Positions 1 through 4,929 of a stretch of DNA of 5,390 nt are shown here, one piece after another; the first letter of the stretch is position 1, and every line of letters starts with the position of its first letter. The notes beneath the pieces were generated by a model. It worked only from the letters and a program-made list of their open reading frames with translations. It was not told the DNA's origin and searched no databases. Location: contig JAIRZH010000131.1 in assembly GCA_031267335.1 (NCBI GenBank), forward strand, positions 1 to 5,390, written 5' to 3'. The DNA comes from Oscillospiraceae bacterium. GTDB lineage: Bacteria > Bacillota > Clostridia > Oscillospirales > Acutalibacteraceae. The position numbers and the translations under genes were made by a program.

Positions 1-130
1 AAATTCAAACTCTGGGATCGAAATTAGAATTAAATCCATTCTAAAGTCTAATAAAAATCATGCCCAAACGAAGGTTTATTGATTTTTACAAATCCAGAAT
101 TTCGTTTTGAATATGTATATCTTTGACTTT

Positions 131-235
131 AGATTCTTGAATATTTGAATTTTTGAATCTTTAAATTCAATTTGGATTTTTAAATCTTTAAATCAAATAA
201 ATCATTAGATTTAAAAACTGAATCTTTGAATCAGG
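131..235. repeat. Degenerate 8-bp A+T repeat (TTTGAA / CTTTAAA units)
   Basis: Units such as TATTTGAA, TTTTTGAA and TCTTTAAA follow each other in phase at about 141-164. Close variants return at about 174-191 (TTTTTAAA, TCTTTAAA) and near 221-232 (AATCTTTGAATC). The spacing is 8 bp in the core and irregular elsewhere. It could be slippage-grown simple sequence, or a cluster of binding sites (iteron or DnaA-like unwinding region). No DnaA-box consensus (TTATCCACA) is visible beside it, so an origin role is only a guess. Confidence 0.4.
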
Positions 236-336
236 CAAATCTTAGATTAAAAAAATCTGTTTAACTTCAAACACCATTTTCATTATACCATGTGTTGCAA
301 GAGAAACCAACCATTTTATTAGACTTCTTTCTAAAC

Positions 337-352
337 CGCCATTTTAATGGCG
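337..352. repeat. Small inverted repeat CGCCATT-TT-AATGGCG
   Basis: A perfect 7-bp dyad with a 2-base centre (in RNA, about 6 bp with a 4-base loop) lies about 70 bases past the stop of the sigma-like gene. It could help end the leftward operon transcript, but on that strand it is followed by GTTTAGAAAG rather than a U tract. A classical intrinsic terminator is therefore not supported; a protein-binding dyad is equally possible. Confidence 0.35.
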
Positions 353-420
353 TCAGCGTATAGAATACTCCAAGAAGCTTTGAATAAAAACGAAGTGTTC
401 CGGAGAATTTTGAAAGAAAT

Positions 421-825
421 CTATTTTTGATTCACTGTTTCTAAAATCCGATAAACACTTCTTACCGAATAACCAACACGTCTTGAAATTTGGTCAGCTT
501 TTAAGCCGTCAATATAACGCATTGTAAAGATTTTATGATTGATACCGACTGATTTTTTAAAAAGTTTTTCCATTTCCTCTAATTTTTGTTCCAGAAAATT
601 AAGTTGTTCAGATTTTTCTTTAATTTTCTTATCAATTATTGTGATTCTATGAATATACTCAATTATCTTCTTATCAGGAATTTTTATCTCTTGAACATTG
701 ATTCTGTCAACTCTTGAATAATTTGCGCTTACTAAACTTGATAATTCTTCGCGTTCGTTTTTAAGACAATCAATGCGAATTCTAAGAATTTCAATTTCAT
801 TCTTGGTATCAATGTAGTTAATCAA
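421..825 (-). CDS. Phage sigma-70 region 4-like transcriptional regulator
   Basis: This 134-residue protein starts at a TTG (825-823). An AAAGGAGG ribosome binding site ends 8 bases upstream and overlaps the TAA stop of the dnaC-like gene, so the two are tightly coupled. Residues about 5-95 are heptad-rich and highly charged (coiled coil). The C-terminal about 30 residues form a helix-turn-helix of the sigma-70 region 4 / ArpU-RinA kind, with MRYIDGLKADQISRRVGYS followed by VRSVYRIL (the 'grow in size, then recognise' pattern KADQISRRVGYSVRSVYR). Proteins of this group (DUF1492, ArpU, RinA-like) are known as late-gene activators in Gram-positive phages and commonly close the early operon, as here. 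Length and reading frame look intact. The exact subfamily and its target promoter are inferred, not shown. Confidence 0.8.
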   Translation of the reverse strand: MINYIDTKNEIEILRIRIDCLKNEREELSSLVSANYSRVDRINVQEIKIPDKKIIEYIHRITIIDKKIKEKSEQLNFLEQKLEEMEKLFKKSVGINHKIFTMRYIDGLKADQISRRVGYSVRSVYRILETVNQK

Positions 826-839
826 AATTAGCGCCTCCT

Positions 840-1685
840 TTAAAACGCAACCGCTTTAACTATATTTCTCCGGCTTTTACCCTCAATTTGCATTACCGCA
901 CCGCTCGTCATTTCGGCGATTCTATCAATTATCTTGTTGTGAATTCCGCGAATTTCTTCAAGCTTGTCAAGCGAATAGTTACTCGAAAAAATAGTAGGTT
1001 TATTTGCGTTATAGCGTTTGTTGATTAAATCAAAAAGCAAGCCGTTAAGCCAATTGTCGTTCTGATTTTTAGTAAAAATTTCTGAACCCAAATCATCAAA
1101 AAACAAAAATGAAATCTTAGAAAATCTTTCTGTCAAGCTTAATTCAGTTTCACCGGAATTCTTATTAAATGTTGACTTAACCGCTTTTGAAATTTCAAAT
1201 AAATTTGTAAATAAAACAGGCACGCCTTTTGTCATCAAATCATTTGCCATGCAAGCCGTTATGTGAGTTTTCCCGACGCCGCTATTTCCGTAAAGATAAA
1301 TTCCCTGACCTTTTTCACGAACTTCTTCATAAATTTCGCAATATTTTTTGCAGCGATTAAATGCAATGCGAAAACTTTCGTTTTTTATGTCTGTCTGTTT
1401 GAATGTAACGGCTTTGAAACGTTCACTTAATAGTGAATATTTTTTCAACTTTTCGGTTCGCTGTCTTAATTTCTCCATTTGTCTGGCTAATTCTTCAGAT
1501 TTATTTTTTTCACGAATGCATTTACAGCTCCGAGGCAGTAAAACTTTCACTTTTTTGTCTAGAATTTCGGGATATGAAACCAAACGTTTTTCCTCTCCGC
1601 AAACTTTGCAGGTTGGTATTTCGGCGCTTTCATCAGCTTTGTATTTTTCATAATATTTCATTAAAATATCACTAAGTTTGTTCAA
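840..1685 (-). CDS. dnaC: DnaC/IstB-type AAA+ helicase loader
   Basis: This cytoplasmic ATPase would load the replicative helicase onto phage DNA. A longer frame begins with GTG at 1694, but the GGAG ribosome binding site overlaps that codon. TTG at 1685 sits 7 bases after GGAG and is the likelier start (281 residues). In GTG-based numbering, four cysteines (C29, C32, C57, C59) form an N-terminal zinc site usual for phage DnaC-like proteins. A charged helix follows at about 60-90. The Walker A motif GNSGVGKT is at 136-143, Walker B FLFFDDLG has D200/D201, and a sensor-1 Asn lies in FSSN (N239). A conserved Arg in IIDRIAEM is the probable arginine finger. Length is normal for the family and no defect is visible. 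It follows the DnaD-like gene and precedes the sigma-like regulator, the standard replication cassette order. Confidence 0.92.
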   Translation of the reverse strand: MNKLSDILMKYYEKYKADESAEIPTCKVCGEEKRLVSYPEILDKKVKVLLPRSCKCIREKNKSEELARQMEKLRQRTEKLKKYSLLSERFKAVTFKQTDIKNESFRIAFNRCKKYCEIYEEVREKGQGIYLYGNSGVGKTHITACMANDLMTKGVPVLFTNLFEISKAVKSTFNKNSGETELSLTERFSKISFLFFDDLGSEIFTKNQNDNWLNGLLFDLINKRYNANKPTIFSSNYSLDKLEEIRGIHNKIIDRIAEMTSGAVMQIEGKSRRNIVKAVAF

Positions 1686-1715
1686 ATTTATCACTCCAAT
1701 TTAAAAATTTTAGAT

Positions 1716-1788
1716 TTTGTTCTTATCGAACAAAGAGTTGTGTTTTTGAATTTAGTAAAAATGTGTTTTCAGATTCGACAAGAACAAA
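1716..1788. promoter_or_regulatory. Long inverted repeat upstream of the dnaC-like gene
   Basis: Two 15-base arms read TTTGTTCTTATCGAA (1716-1730) and TTCGACAAGAACAAA (1774-1788). They are reverse complements except for one position and are separated by 43 bases. The left arm also starts a tighter dyad, TTGTTC-N5-GAACAA (1717-1733). The element fills the only sizeable gap (about 100 bases) between the DnaD-like and DnaC-like genes. It could fold in the transcript or bind a repressor. A weak -10-like TAAAAT lies beside it on the minus strand, but I see no matching -35, so an internal promoter is unproven. Confidence 0.5.
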
Positions 1789-1791
1789 TTT

Positions 1792-2716
1792 TCAGCCCAA
1801 ATGCGCATATTTGTTTTGATATTTCTCGCCTCTGACGTTGTAACCACCAATACCAAGCCAATTTCCAACTTTTTCACCGGATTGAAGAGTTCTGAACTTC
1901 GGTGTTCCGGGCTTCCAAAGCGGATTTTCTTCAAGAAATTTTCTGCTTTCGACAGTTAAGCCTTCGTCGTCGACAGATTCTTGTTTGCCATTAAAATTAG
2001 AATTTACCTGTTTTGCCGGCATTCTTGACCAGTTAAGAAGCGTGGCGTAATGGAATTTGTACCGTTTTCCGCTTGAAGCTATGTAACCGGACAAAGCTTC
2101 GATTTTTTGCTCCCAATCGCTAAAATTTGATTTGATTTTGTTTAGTTCCACTTCTGACAAAAAGACATTTTTAAACTCTCCAAACACCATCTTTTTAGAA
2201 ACTTGCCTTTTTAGCACAATTTCACAATCACATTTAGTAATATTTGGTAAACACAGAGCCGATCTGTCGGCGATCGGTGCGTTAGTACCGTTCTTTGCCG
2301 ATTTTTCTTTTGTGTTTACATTTTCTTTTTCTGTGTTTTGTTTAGTTTTGTTTTGTTTATATATGCCCTACGGTTTCTGCTCCGCTTTTTACTCCGCTAA
2401 ATACTCCGCTATTCACTCCAACATTTACTCCGCTTTGAGCCTCAAAAATGAAAGCCAATTTATCATTAAGTTTGTATTTGCTCGGTACTCCTTTTTTGCC
2501 TTTTTCAAGCAATTTATCTCTGTTGTTAATAGCCGTTTCTTCGCGGTTCGTTTGAATCCAGCTCATTAATTTTTGGTTATCGACCGAAATCCATTCGCTC
2601 CAGCCGCTCTGATTAAACGCATGAATAAATTTCAGGAATAAAATCTGAGACGGCACCGGCAAATGATTCGTTTCGAGCCAATTATAAAAGCCTTCGTTCA
2701 ACAAAATGTAATTCAA
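1792..2716 (-). pseudogene. DnaD-like phage replication initiation protein, one frameshift
   Basis: The start is a TTG at 2716 with AAGGAGG 7 bases upstream. The N-terminal part (about 116 residues) is a winged-helix-like domain, beginning MNYILLNEGFYNWLE and reaching KYKLNDKLAFIFEA. A Gly-Val-Asn/Ser repeat linker (SGVNVGVNSGVFSGVKSGA) follows. The frame then hits a stop (GHI-TAA). Dropping one G from the GGG at plus positions 2366-2368 restores a long open frame (GIYKQNKTKQN onward) running to 1792. That second half (about 190 residues) has the hallmark FGEFKNVFLSEVEL ... DWEQKIEALSGYIASSGKRY ... HYATLLNW segment of phage DnaD/replisome-organiser proteins. The joined length of about 305 residues fits the family. 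Its known role is origin binding and recruitment of the helicase-loader complex, consistent with the DnaC-like gene next. Whether the frameshift is real or an assembly indel cannot be told here. Confidence 0.8.
2380..2434 (-). repeat. 12-bp tandem repeat encoding a GV-rich linker
   Basis: On the plus strand, TCCGCT recurs at exact 12-bp steps (2381, 2393, 2405, 2429), with a diverged unit at 2417. Read on the coding strand this gives four-residue units of the form SGVx (GVNS, GVFS, GVKS) between the N-terminal wing domain and the C-terminal half of the DnaD-like protein. Such repeats are common linkers in phage replication organisers and can expand or contract by slippage. In some phages the origin lies inside this gene, so iterons are a second possibility. 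Confidence 0.7.
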
Positions 2717-2798
2717 AATTTTTCCTCCTTTTTCAAAAACGGCAAATCGTCATTAAAATCTTCTAAATTTTTTTGATTTATTTGATTTGCCGTTTTTT
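2713..2798 (-). pseudogene. Detached acidic SSB-like C-terminal tail (NDDLPF) of the upstream gene
   Basis: Read on the minus strand this frame gives KTANQINQKNLEDF then NDDLPFLKKEEKF and a TGA. The TGA overlaps the TTG start of the DnaD-like gene as TTGA, a classical stop-start overlap, and the AAGGAGG site lies inside the tail. The acidic ending with D-L-P-F matches the tip of bacterial SSB proteins, which is known to recruit partner proteins. The frame is closed by TAA just upstream. One extra A in the six-A run (plus 2793-2798) would join it to VELSQKNDKK, but further stops lie between that and the ERF stop at 2895. I infer that this is the original 3' end of the ERF gene, or of a mostly lost ssb gene, eroded by several changes. 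Confidence 0.5.
2735..2797 (-). terminator. 14-bp perfect inverted repeat before the DnaD-like gene (possible attenuator)
   Basis: AAAAACGGCAAATC (2735-2748) is the exact reverse complement of GATTTGCCGTTTTT (2784-2797); the loop is 35 bases. In the leftward transcript the second arm ends in UUUUU, immediately followed by GAAAAAGGAGG, the ribosome binding site of the DnaD-like gene. It could act as a leaky intrinsic terminator between recombination and replication genes, or as a translational control. The long loop and the moderate G+C of the stem weaken the terminator reading, and the second arm also codes for the DLPF tail. Confidence 0.45.
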
Positions 2799-2894
2799 AT
2801 CGTTCTTTTGACTTAATTCAACTTATCTCTTTAATTGTTTTTGCTTAATTCATTCTGTTGCTTTATTATTTCTTTAACTTAATTTACCTTGTTT

Positions 2895-3618
2895 TTATTG
2901 CTCTTTTTGTTTTGATTCACTTTGTTTATCAGATTTCCCTCCTGTTTCACTTAACTTCAATTTTTCTTTGCACGCCTTACACCTTGATTTCCCATCATCC
3001 GAAAGATTTGCCGCCAATTTATAGGCAACGTCTGCTCCGAGCCACTTGTTTGTTTTTAAATCCGTAAACGGCTCAAATGATTTTCCGCAATCAAAGCATT
3101 TAAAATTTTCGTTTCCTTTTGCCGCAGACGGCTGCAAGGTTTTTCCAAAAATGAAGTTCTTGTGTATGGTTTTTCAGTATTTACTTTTTTGCCTTGATAA
3201 GTTTTTTCTACACCGCTTTTGCCTTGACTTGCATCGAAGACATCGCTTTCCGTGATGTCAAACATTGCCATGTAAAGATAACGGCGAAGATAGGTTTGCA
3301 TTCCTTCTAAAGCTTGAATTGTGTTTGCGCCTCTGATTTCTAATTTTTCAATCGGACAGGAAACAGTAATCATCGGCGGATTTGCAGAATTGCTATCACC
3401 GCTTACTTCAGAATCAGCCGCAACAAGAGCGGCAAATTCGCCGCGGAAGTCAATATGTGTGCAAACTTTATGTTTGTCACAAAACCGAATAATGTGCGGC
3501 ATAAAATCGCTGAGTTCGTAATATCTAAAGCCTGCAAATTTGTTTTCGCCGCTTTTTTTTTGATTTCACAATCAAGCAGTTCAAGTTTGATTTTTTGCAC
3601 CTTTTCGTAAATGTTCAT
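2895..3618 (-). pseudogene. ERF-family single-strand annealing protein, frameshifted
   Basis: ERF proteins anneal complementary single strands during phage recombination or genome circularisation. The ATG at 3618 opens MNIYEKVQKIKLELLDCEIK, a typical ERF start. At the nine-A run (plus T run 3553-3561) the frame breaks. One more A restores KSGENKFAGFRYYELSDFM, then the core GANTIQALEGMQTYLRRYLY and FDITESDVFDA, diagnostic of the family (the usual IQALGG is IQALEG here). A second break is placed near plus 3170-3174 (TEKP), after which NFIFGKTLQPSAAKGNENF leads to a zinc ribbon, CFDCGKSF ... CKACKEK (four Cys). It then ends KQKEQ-TAA at 2895. Joined length is about 240 residues, normal for ERF. 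Both breaks sit at A runs and each needs one added base, which suggests missed homopolymer bases; true decay is the alternative. An SSB-like tail downstream may belong to it. Confidence 0.85.
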
Positions 3619-3688
3619 CGTATTTTTTAACCTCTCTTTTTAAATTAACCGGATTAACGTTATGAATGGATTTCTTTTTCCGCTGATT

Positions 3689-3817
3689 TCATAAAGAACA
3701 ATCTTTTTTTAAGAACAAACTTTTTTTGCTTTTCACTTTATTCAAACCATGAAGTTTCGTTTCGATATCTCCAATTAAACTACAAATTATTTTGATGCCT
3801 CCATTTTTTTCTGCCAT
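3689..3817 (-). CDS. Possible 42-residue ORF of unknown function
   Basis: An ATG at 3817 with a weak AGGA 9 bases upstream opens MAEKNGGIKIICSLIGDIET, then a Lys-rich helix (KLHGLNKVKSKKS), ending DCSL-TGA. It fills the gap between rusA and the ERF gene. I do not recognise it. Deleting one A from the seven-A run near 3705 would swap its end for KIVLYEISGKRNPFITLIRL before TAA, which looks more like a protein end, so this may be another frameshifted small gene. The rusA frame overlaps its beginning: beyond the TAG at 3829 that frame continues DGQKWQKKMEASK to a TAA, so the true boundary between the two genes is unclear. Confidence 0.35.
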   Translation of the reverse strand: MAEKNGGIKIICSLIGDIETKLHGLNKVKSKKSLFLKKDCSL

Positions 3818-3828
3818 TTCTGACCGTC

Positions 3829-4340
3829 CTAATCTAAAAATTCTTCAAATTTAAAAAGTTTCCGATTTGTTTCAATTTCTGAAATTTCAACCAGAACGCT
3901 TGGTAAATTTGAGTAATGTTTTTCGAACTTCAGATTGCAGATCTGTGCATCATCTTCGTAACAAACACCGTTGAGAGCATCTAAAATTATTTTGATGACG
4001 TTATCGCAGTCCAGTTTTCCGGTTGGCAAGATTTCATCATTTTTCATGGATTCAAATATTGAAAAGTCTTGTTATTAAAAGTCTTATTGCCTGATCTAAA
4101 TTTTGCTCTGTTTATACTTTTCGAAATCGGATAAAACGCCGTGATAACCGCTTCTAACGGAATTTTTCTTTCAAATTTCTCAAATTTGTGTTTGCAGAAT
4201 TTCCTGAAACTTCTGCGAATGTTTTCTTCGTACTCAGAAGTTTTCTGTGGCGTGTAAGCAAATGCTTTTCCATTCTTAAAACAAATTCTCGGTCTTGCTT
4301 TTCCTTGAGGCTCGCCTTGAATCGTAAATTTGATTTTCAT
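3829..4340 (-). pseudogene. rusA: RusA-like Holliday junction resolvase, split into two overlapping frames
   Basis: RusA is a dimeric endonuclease that cuts four-way junctions in replicating phage DNA. The ATG at 4340 has AAAGGAG 8 bases upstream and opens MKIKFTIQGEPQGKARPR, the classic RusA N-terminus, running through LEAVITAFYPISKS. The frame then goes through an unrelated stretch (INRAKFRSGNKTFNNKTF) and ends at a TGA. That TGA overlaps the ATG at 4047 as ATGA. The second frame, MKNDEILPTGKLDCDNVIKI then ILDALNGVCYEDDAQI, carries the metal-binding aspartates (DCDN and EDD), so the active site is whole but on a separate ORF. A near-direct repeat (AATAAGACTTTT / AATAACAAGACTTTT) lies at the junction. 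The stop is TAG at 3829; the frame continues open for 13 codons after it. Split and still coupled by ATGA, or broken by an insertion or indel, cannot be decided here. Confidence 0.85.
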
Positions 4341-4359
4341 AAATATTTCTCCTTTGAAA

Positions 4360-4426
4360 TTAAAAGTTCTCAAAATCTTTCATCTTTTTAGATTCATTCT
4401 GATAGCACATTTATAGTTGTGGGCAC
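4360..4426 (-). other. Remnant micro-ORFs between membrane-protein gene and rusA
   Basis: Two tiny overlapping frames lie here. GTG at 4426 has AAGGAG 9 bases upstream (right after the previous stop) and gives the 10-residue MPTTINVLSE. ATG at 4410 gives the 16-residue MCYQNESKKMKDFENF. The second ends with the same KDFENF-like residues as the neighbouring membrane protein because of a duplicated segment. Most likely this is a relic of a duplicated 3' gene end, or a short leader, rather than a functional protein. Confidence 0.3.
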
Positions 4427-4468
4427 GATTTTTTTCTCCTTGTCTAAAAGTTCTCAAAATCTTCCATC
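4361..4468. repeat. 24-bp direct repeat pair, 84 bp apart
   Basis: Positions 4361-4384 and 4445-4468 are identical at 23 of 24 bases (both begin TAAAAGTTCTCAAAATCTT). Each copy spells, on the minus strand, the protein end K/E-D-F-E-N-F plus stop: the right copy is the true end of the small membrane protein, the left copy ends a micro-ORF just before the rusA ribosome binding site. This looks like a tandem duplication of about 84 bp whose inner part has diverged, or the footprint of a recombination or deletion between phage modules. Confidence 0.8.
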
Positions 4469-4650
4469 ATGTTTTTCAGCCGAACTCTTACTTTGATTTT
4501 TTCTTCTTCTTTTTCTTTGCTCAACTTCTTAATTGCTTTTCTGAGTTCAGCTTTCATAAAATAAATTTGAAAAACTTGTACAAAAGTGATGAATAGAAAA
4601 ACCACGCACATTGCGACTAAAAACAAAACTAAAAACGGTAATTGATTCAT
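4444..4650 (-). CDS. Small single-pass membrane protein, unknown function
   Basis: This 68-residue protein starts at ATG 4650 with AGGAG 9 bases upstream. Residues about 5-29 (PFLVLFLVAMCVVFLFITFV) are one strongly hydrophobic membrane helix. The rest, from KAELRKAIKKLSKEKEEEK on, is a highly charged amphipathic helix that probably lies in the cytoplasm and may form a coiled coil. It is the first gene of the leftward early operon, next to the control region. Location and size fit early phage membrane proteins (superinfection exclusion, host takeover) as well as holin-like proteins, but I do not recognise a family, and the early position argues against a lysis role. Its last codons are duplicated downstream (24-bp repeat). 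Confidence 0.7.
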   Translation of the reverse strand: MNQLPFLVLFLVAMCVVFLFITFVQVFQIYFMKAELRKAIKKLSKEKEEEKIKVRVRLKNMMEDFENF

Positions 4651-4692
4651 AATCTTTTTCTCCTTTTTGATTTTTAAATTTGAGTTAAGTTT

Positions 4693-4701
4693 TAAATAGC
4701 A
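4693..4701 (-). promoter_or_regulatory. Weak extended -10 candidate for the early operon
   Basis: On the minus strand TGCTATTTA (extended -10 form TGnTATnnT-like, imperfect) lies about 43 bases before the start of the membrane-protein gene. There is no clear TTGACA at 17 bases upstream. The place is right for an early promoter between the palindrome and the first gene, but A+T-rich sequence produces such matches easily. Confidence 0.25.
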
Positions 4702-4751
4702 CCAAAATTTAATAATTAAGCTTTTTTAAAATTTAGAGATTTAACTGATTA

Positions 4752-4777
4752 AATTGTTAAGTTTAAATTTAACAATT
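4752..4777. promoter_or_regulatory. 26-bp near-perfect palindrome, probable operator
   Basis: Nine-base arms AATTGTTAA and TTAACAATT flank an 8-base centre GTTTAAAT that is itself palindromic at its middle six bases, so only one base pair breaks full symmetry. It lies about 100 bases upstream of the first early gene. Half-site-like TTGTTAA recurs at about 4843-4849. Size and place suit the operator of a dimeric or tetrameric phage repressor. The cognate repressor is not in the window. Confidence 0.55.
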
Positions 4778-4796
4778 CAGCCAATTAAGAAATTGC

Positions 4797-4836
4797 TAAA
4801 ATAAAAAGAAGCTGCTTAACATTTAGTTAATGCAGC
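4797..4836 (-). terminator. Rho-independent terminator-like hairpin on the minus strand
   Basis: Arms GCTGCTTAAC (4811-4820) and GTTAATGCAGC (4826-4836) pair over 10 bp with one bulged base around the loop ATTTA. In the leftward transcript the stem is followed by TTCTTTTTATTTT, a good U-rich tail. On the plus strand the flank lacks a T run, so it is directional. It would stop leftward transcription entering from the right, yet the only gene seen to the right is on the plus strand. It may insulate the early operon, or mark a rearranged junction. Confidence 0.6.
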
Positions 4837-4929
4837 AACTTATTGTTAAATTTTGTTGATTAAACTTTGGATTCGTTGTTGTAAACGAAAGGTTATACTT
4901 TTATTAAATTTGATAAGTTTTTTGTATAA

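Larger units (their letters stand above)
1..420. other. Non-coding A+T-rich end of the early operon
   Basis: I see no credible gene on either strand in these 420 bases. The sequence is strongly A+T rich, with many stops in all frames. It holds a degenerate short-period repeat (about 131-235) and a small dyad (337-352), each listed separately. In a typical phage of this layout the gene after the sigma-like regulator would be a terminase small subunit on the same strand, but none is recognisable here. The frame of the sigma-like gene stays open for about 29 codons past its TAG, but that extension looks like no known tail. The stretch could be a regulatory gap before late genes, or a rearrangement border. 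Confidence 0.6.
4651..4929. promoter_or_regulatory. Divergent A+T-rich control region
   Basis: About 280 bases without a gene separate the leftward early operon from the rightward terminase fragment. The region is dense in TTAA motifs. It holds a 26-bp near-palindrome (4752-4777), a terminator-like stem (4797-4836) and a small dyad TTCGTT-N6-AACGAA (4872-4889); the first two are listed separately. It presumably carries the early promoter for the leftward genes. On the plus strand a -10-like TATACT (4894-4899) is visible but has no good -35 at the right distance. No integrase, repressor or tRNA sequence is seen here. Confidence 0.55.

Noticed and set aside
131..235. CRISPR array
   Set aside because: Units are about 8 bp, degenerate and without spacers.
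1348..1675. Two plus-strand ORFs inside the dnaC-like gene
   Set aside because: Antisense shadows of an intact conserved gene, with no start signals.
1717..1733. LexA/SOS box
   Set aside because: The dyad is GTTC-N5-GAAC, the outward orientation, not the Gram-positive GAAC-N4-GTTC consensus.
1752..1934. 60-codon minus-strand ORF at the end of the DnaD-like gene
   Set aside because: Overlaps the conserved-frame gene in another frame, with no ribosome binding site or motif.
2132..2569. Plus-strand ORF of 145 codons opposite the DnaD-like gene
   Set aside because: Phe/Ser-rich translation is the antisense of an A-rich coding strand; no ribosome binding site, and the minus-strand frame has clear family motifs.
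2800..3831. Stop-codon reassignment (TAG or TAA read as Gln), suggested by CAA/CAG-like positions at in-frame stops
   Set aside because: TAA, TAG and TGA all occur in the extended frames, other genes here end normally with TAG, TAA and TGA, and several breaks are true frame changes that recoding cannot fix.
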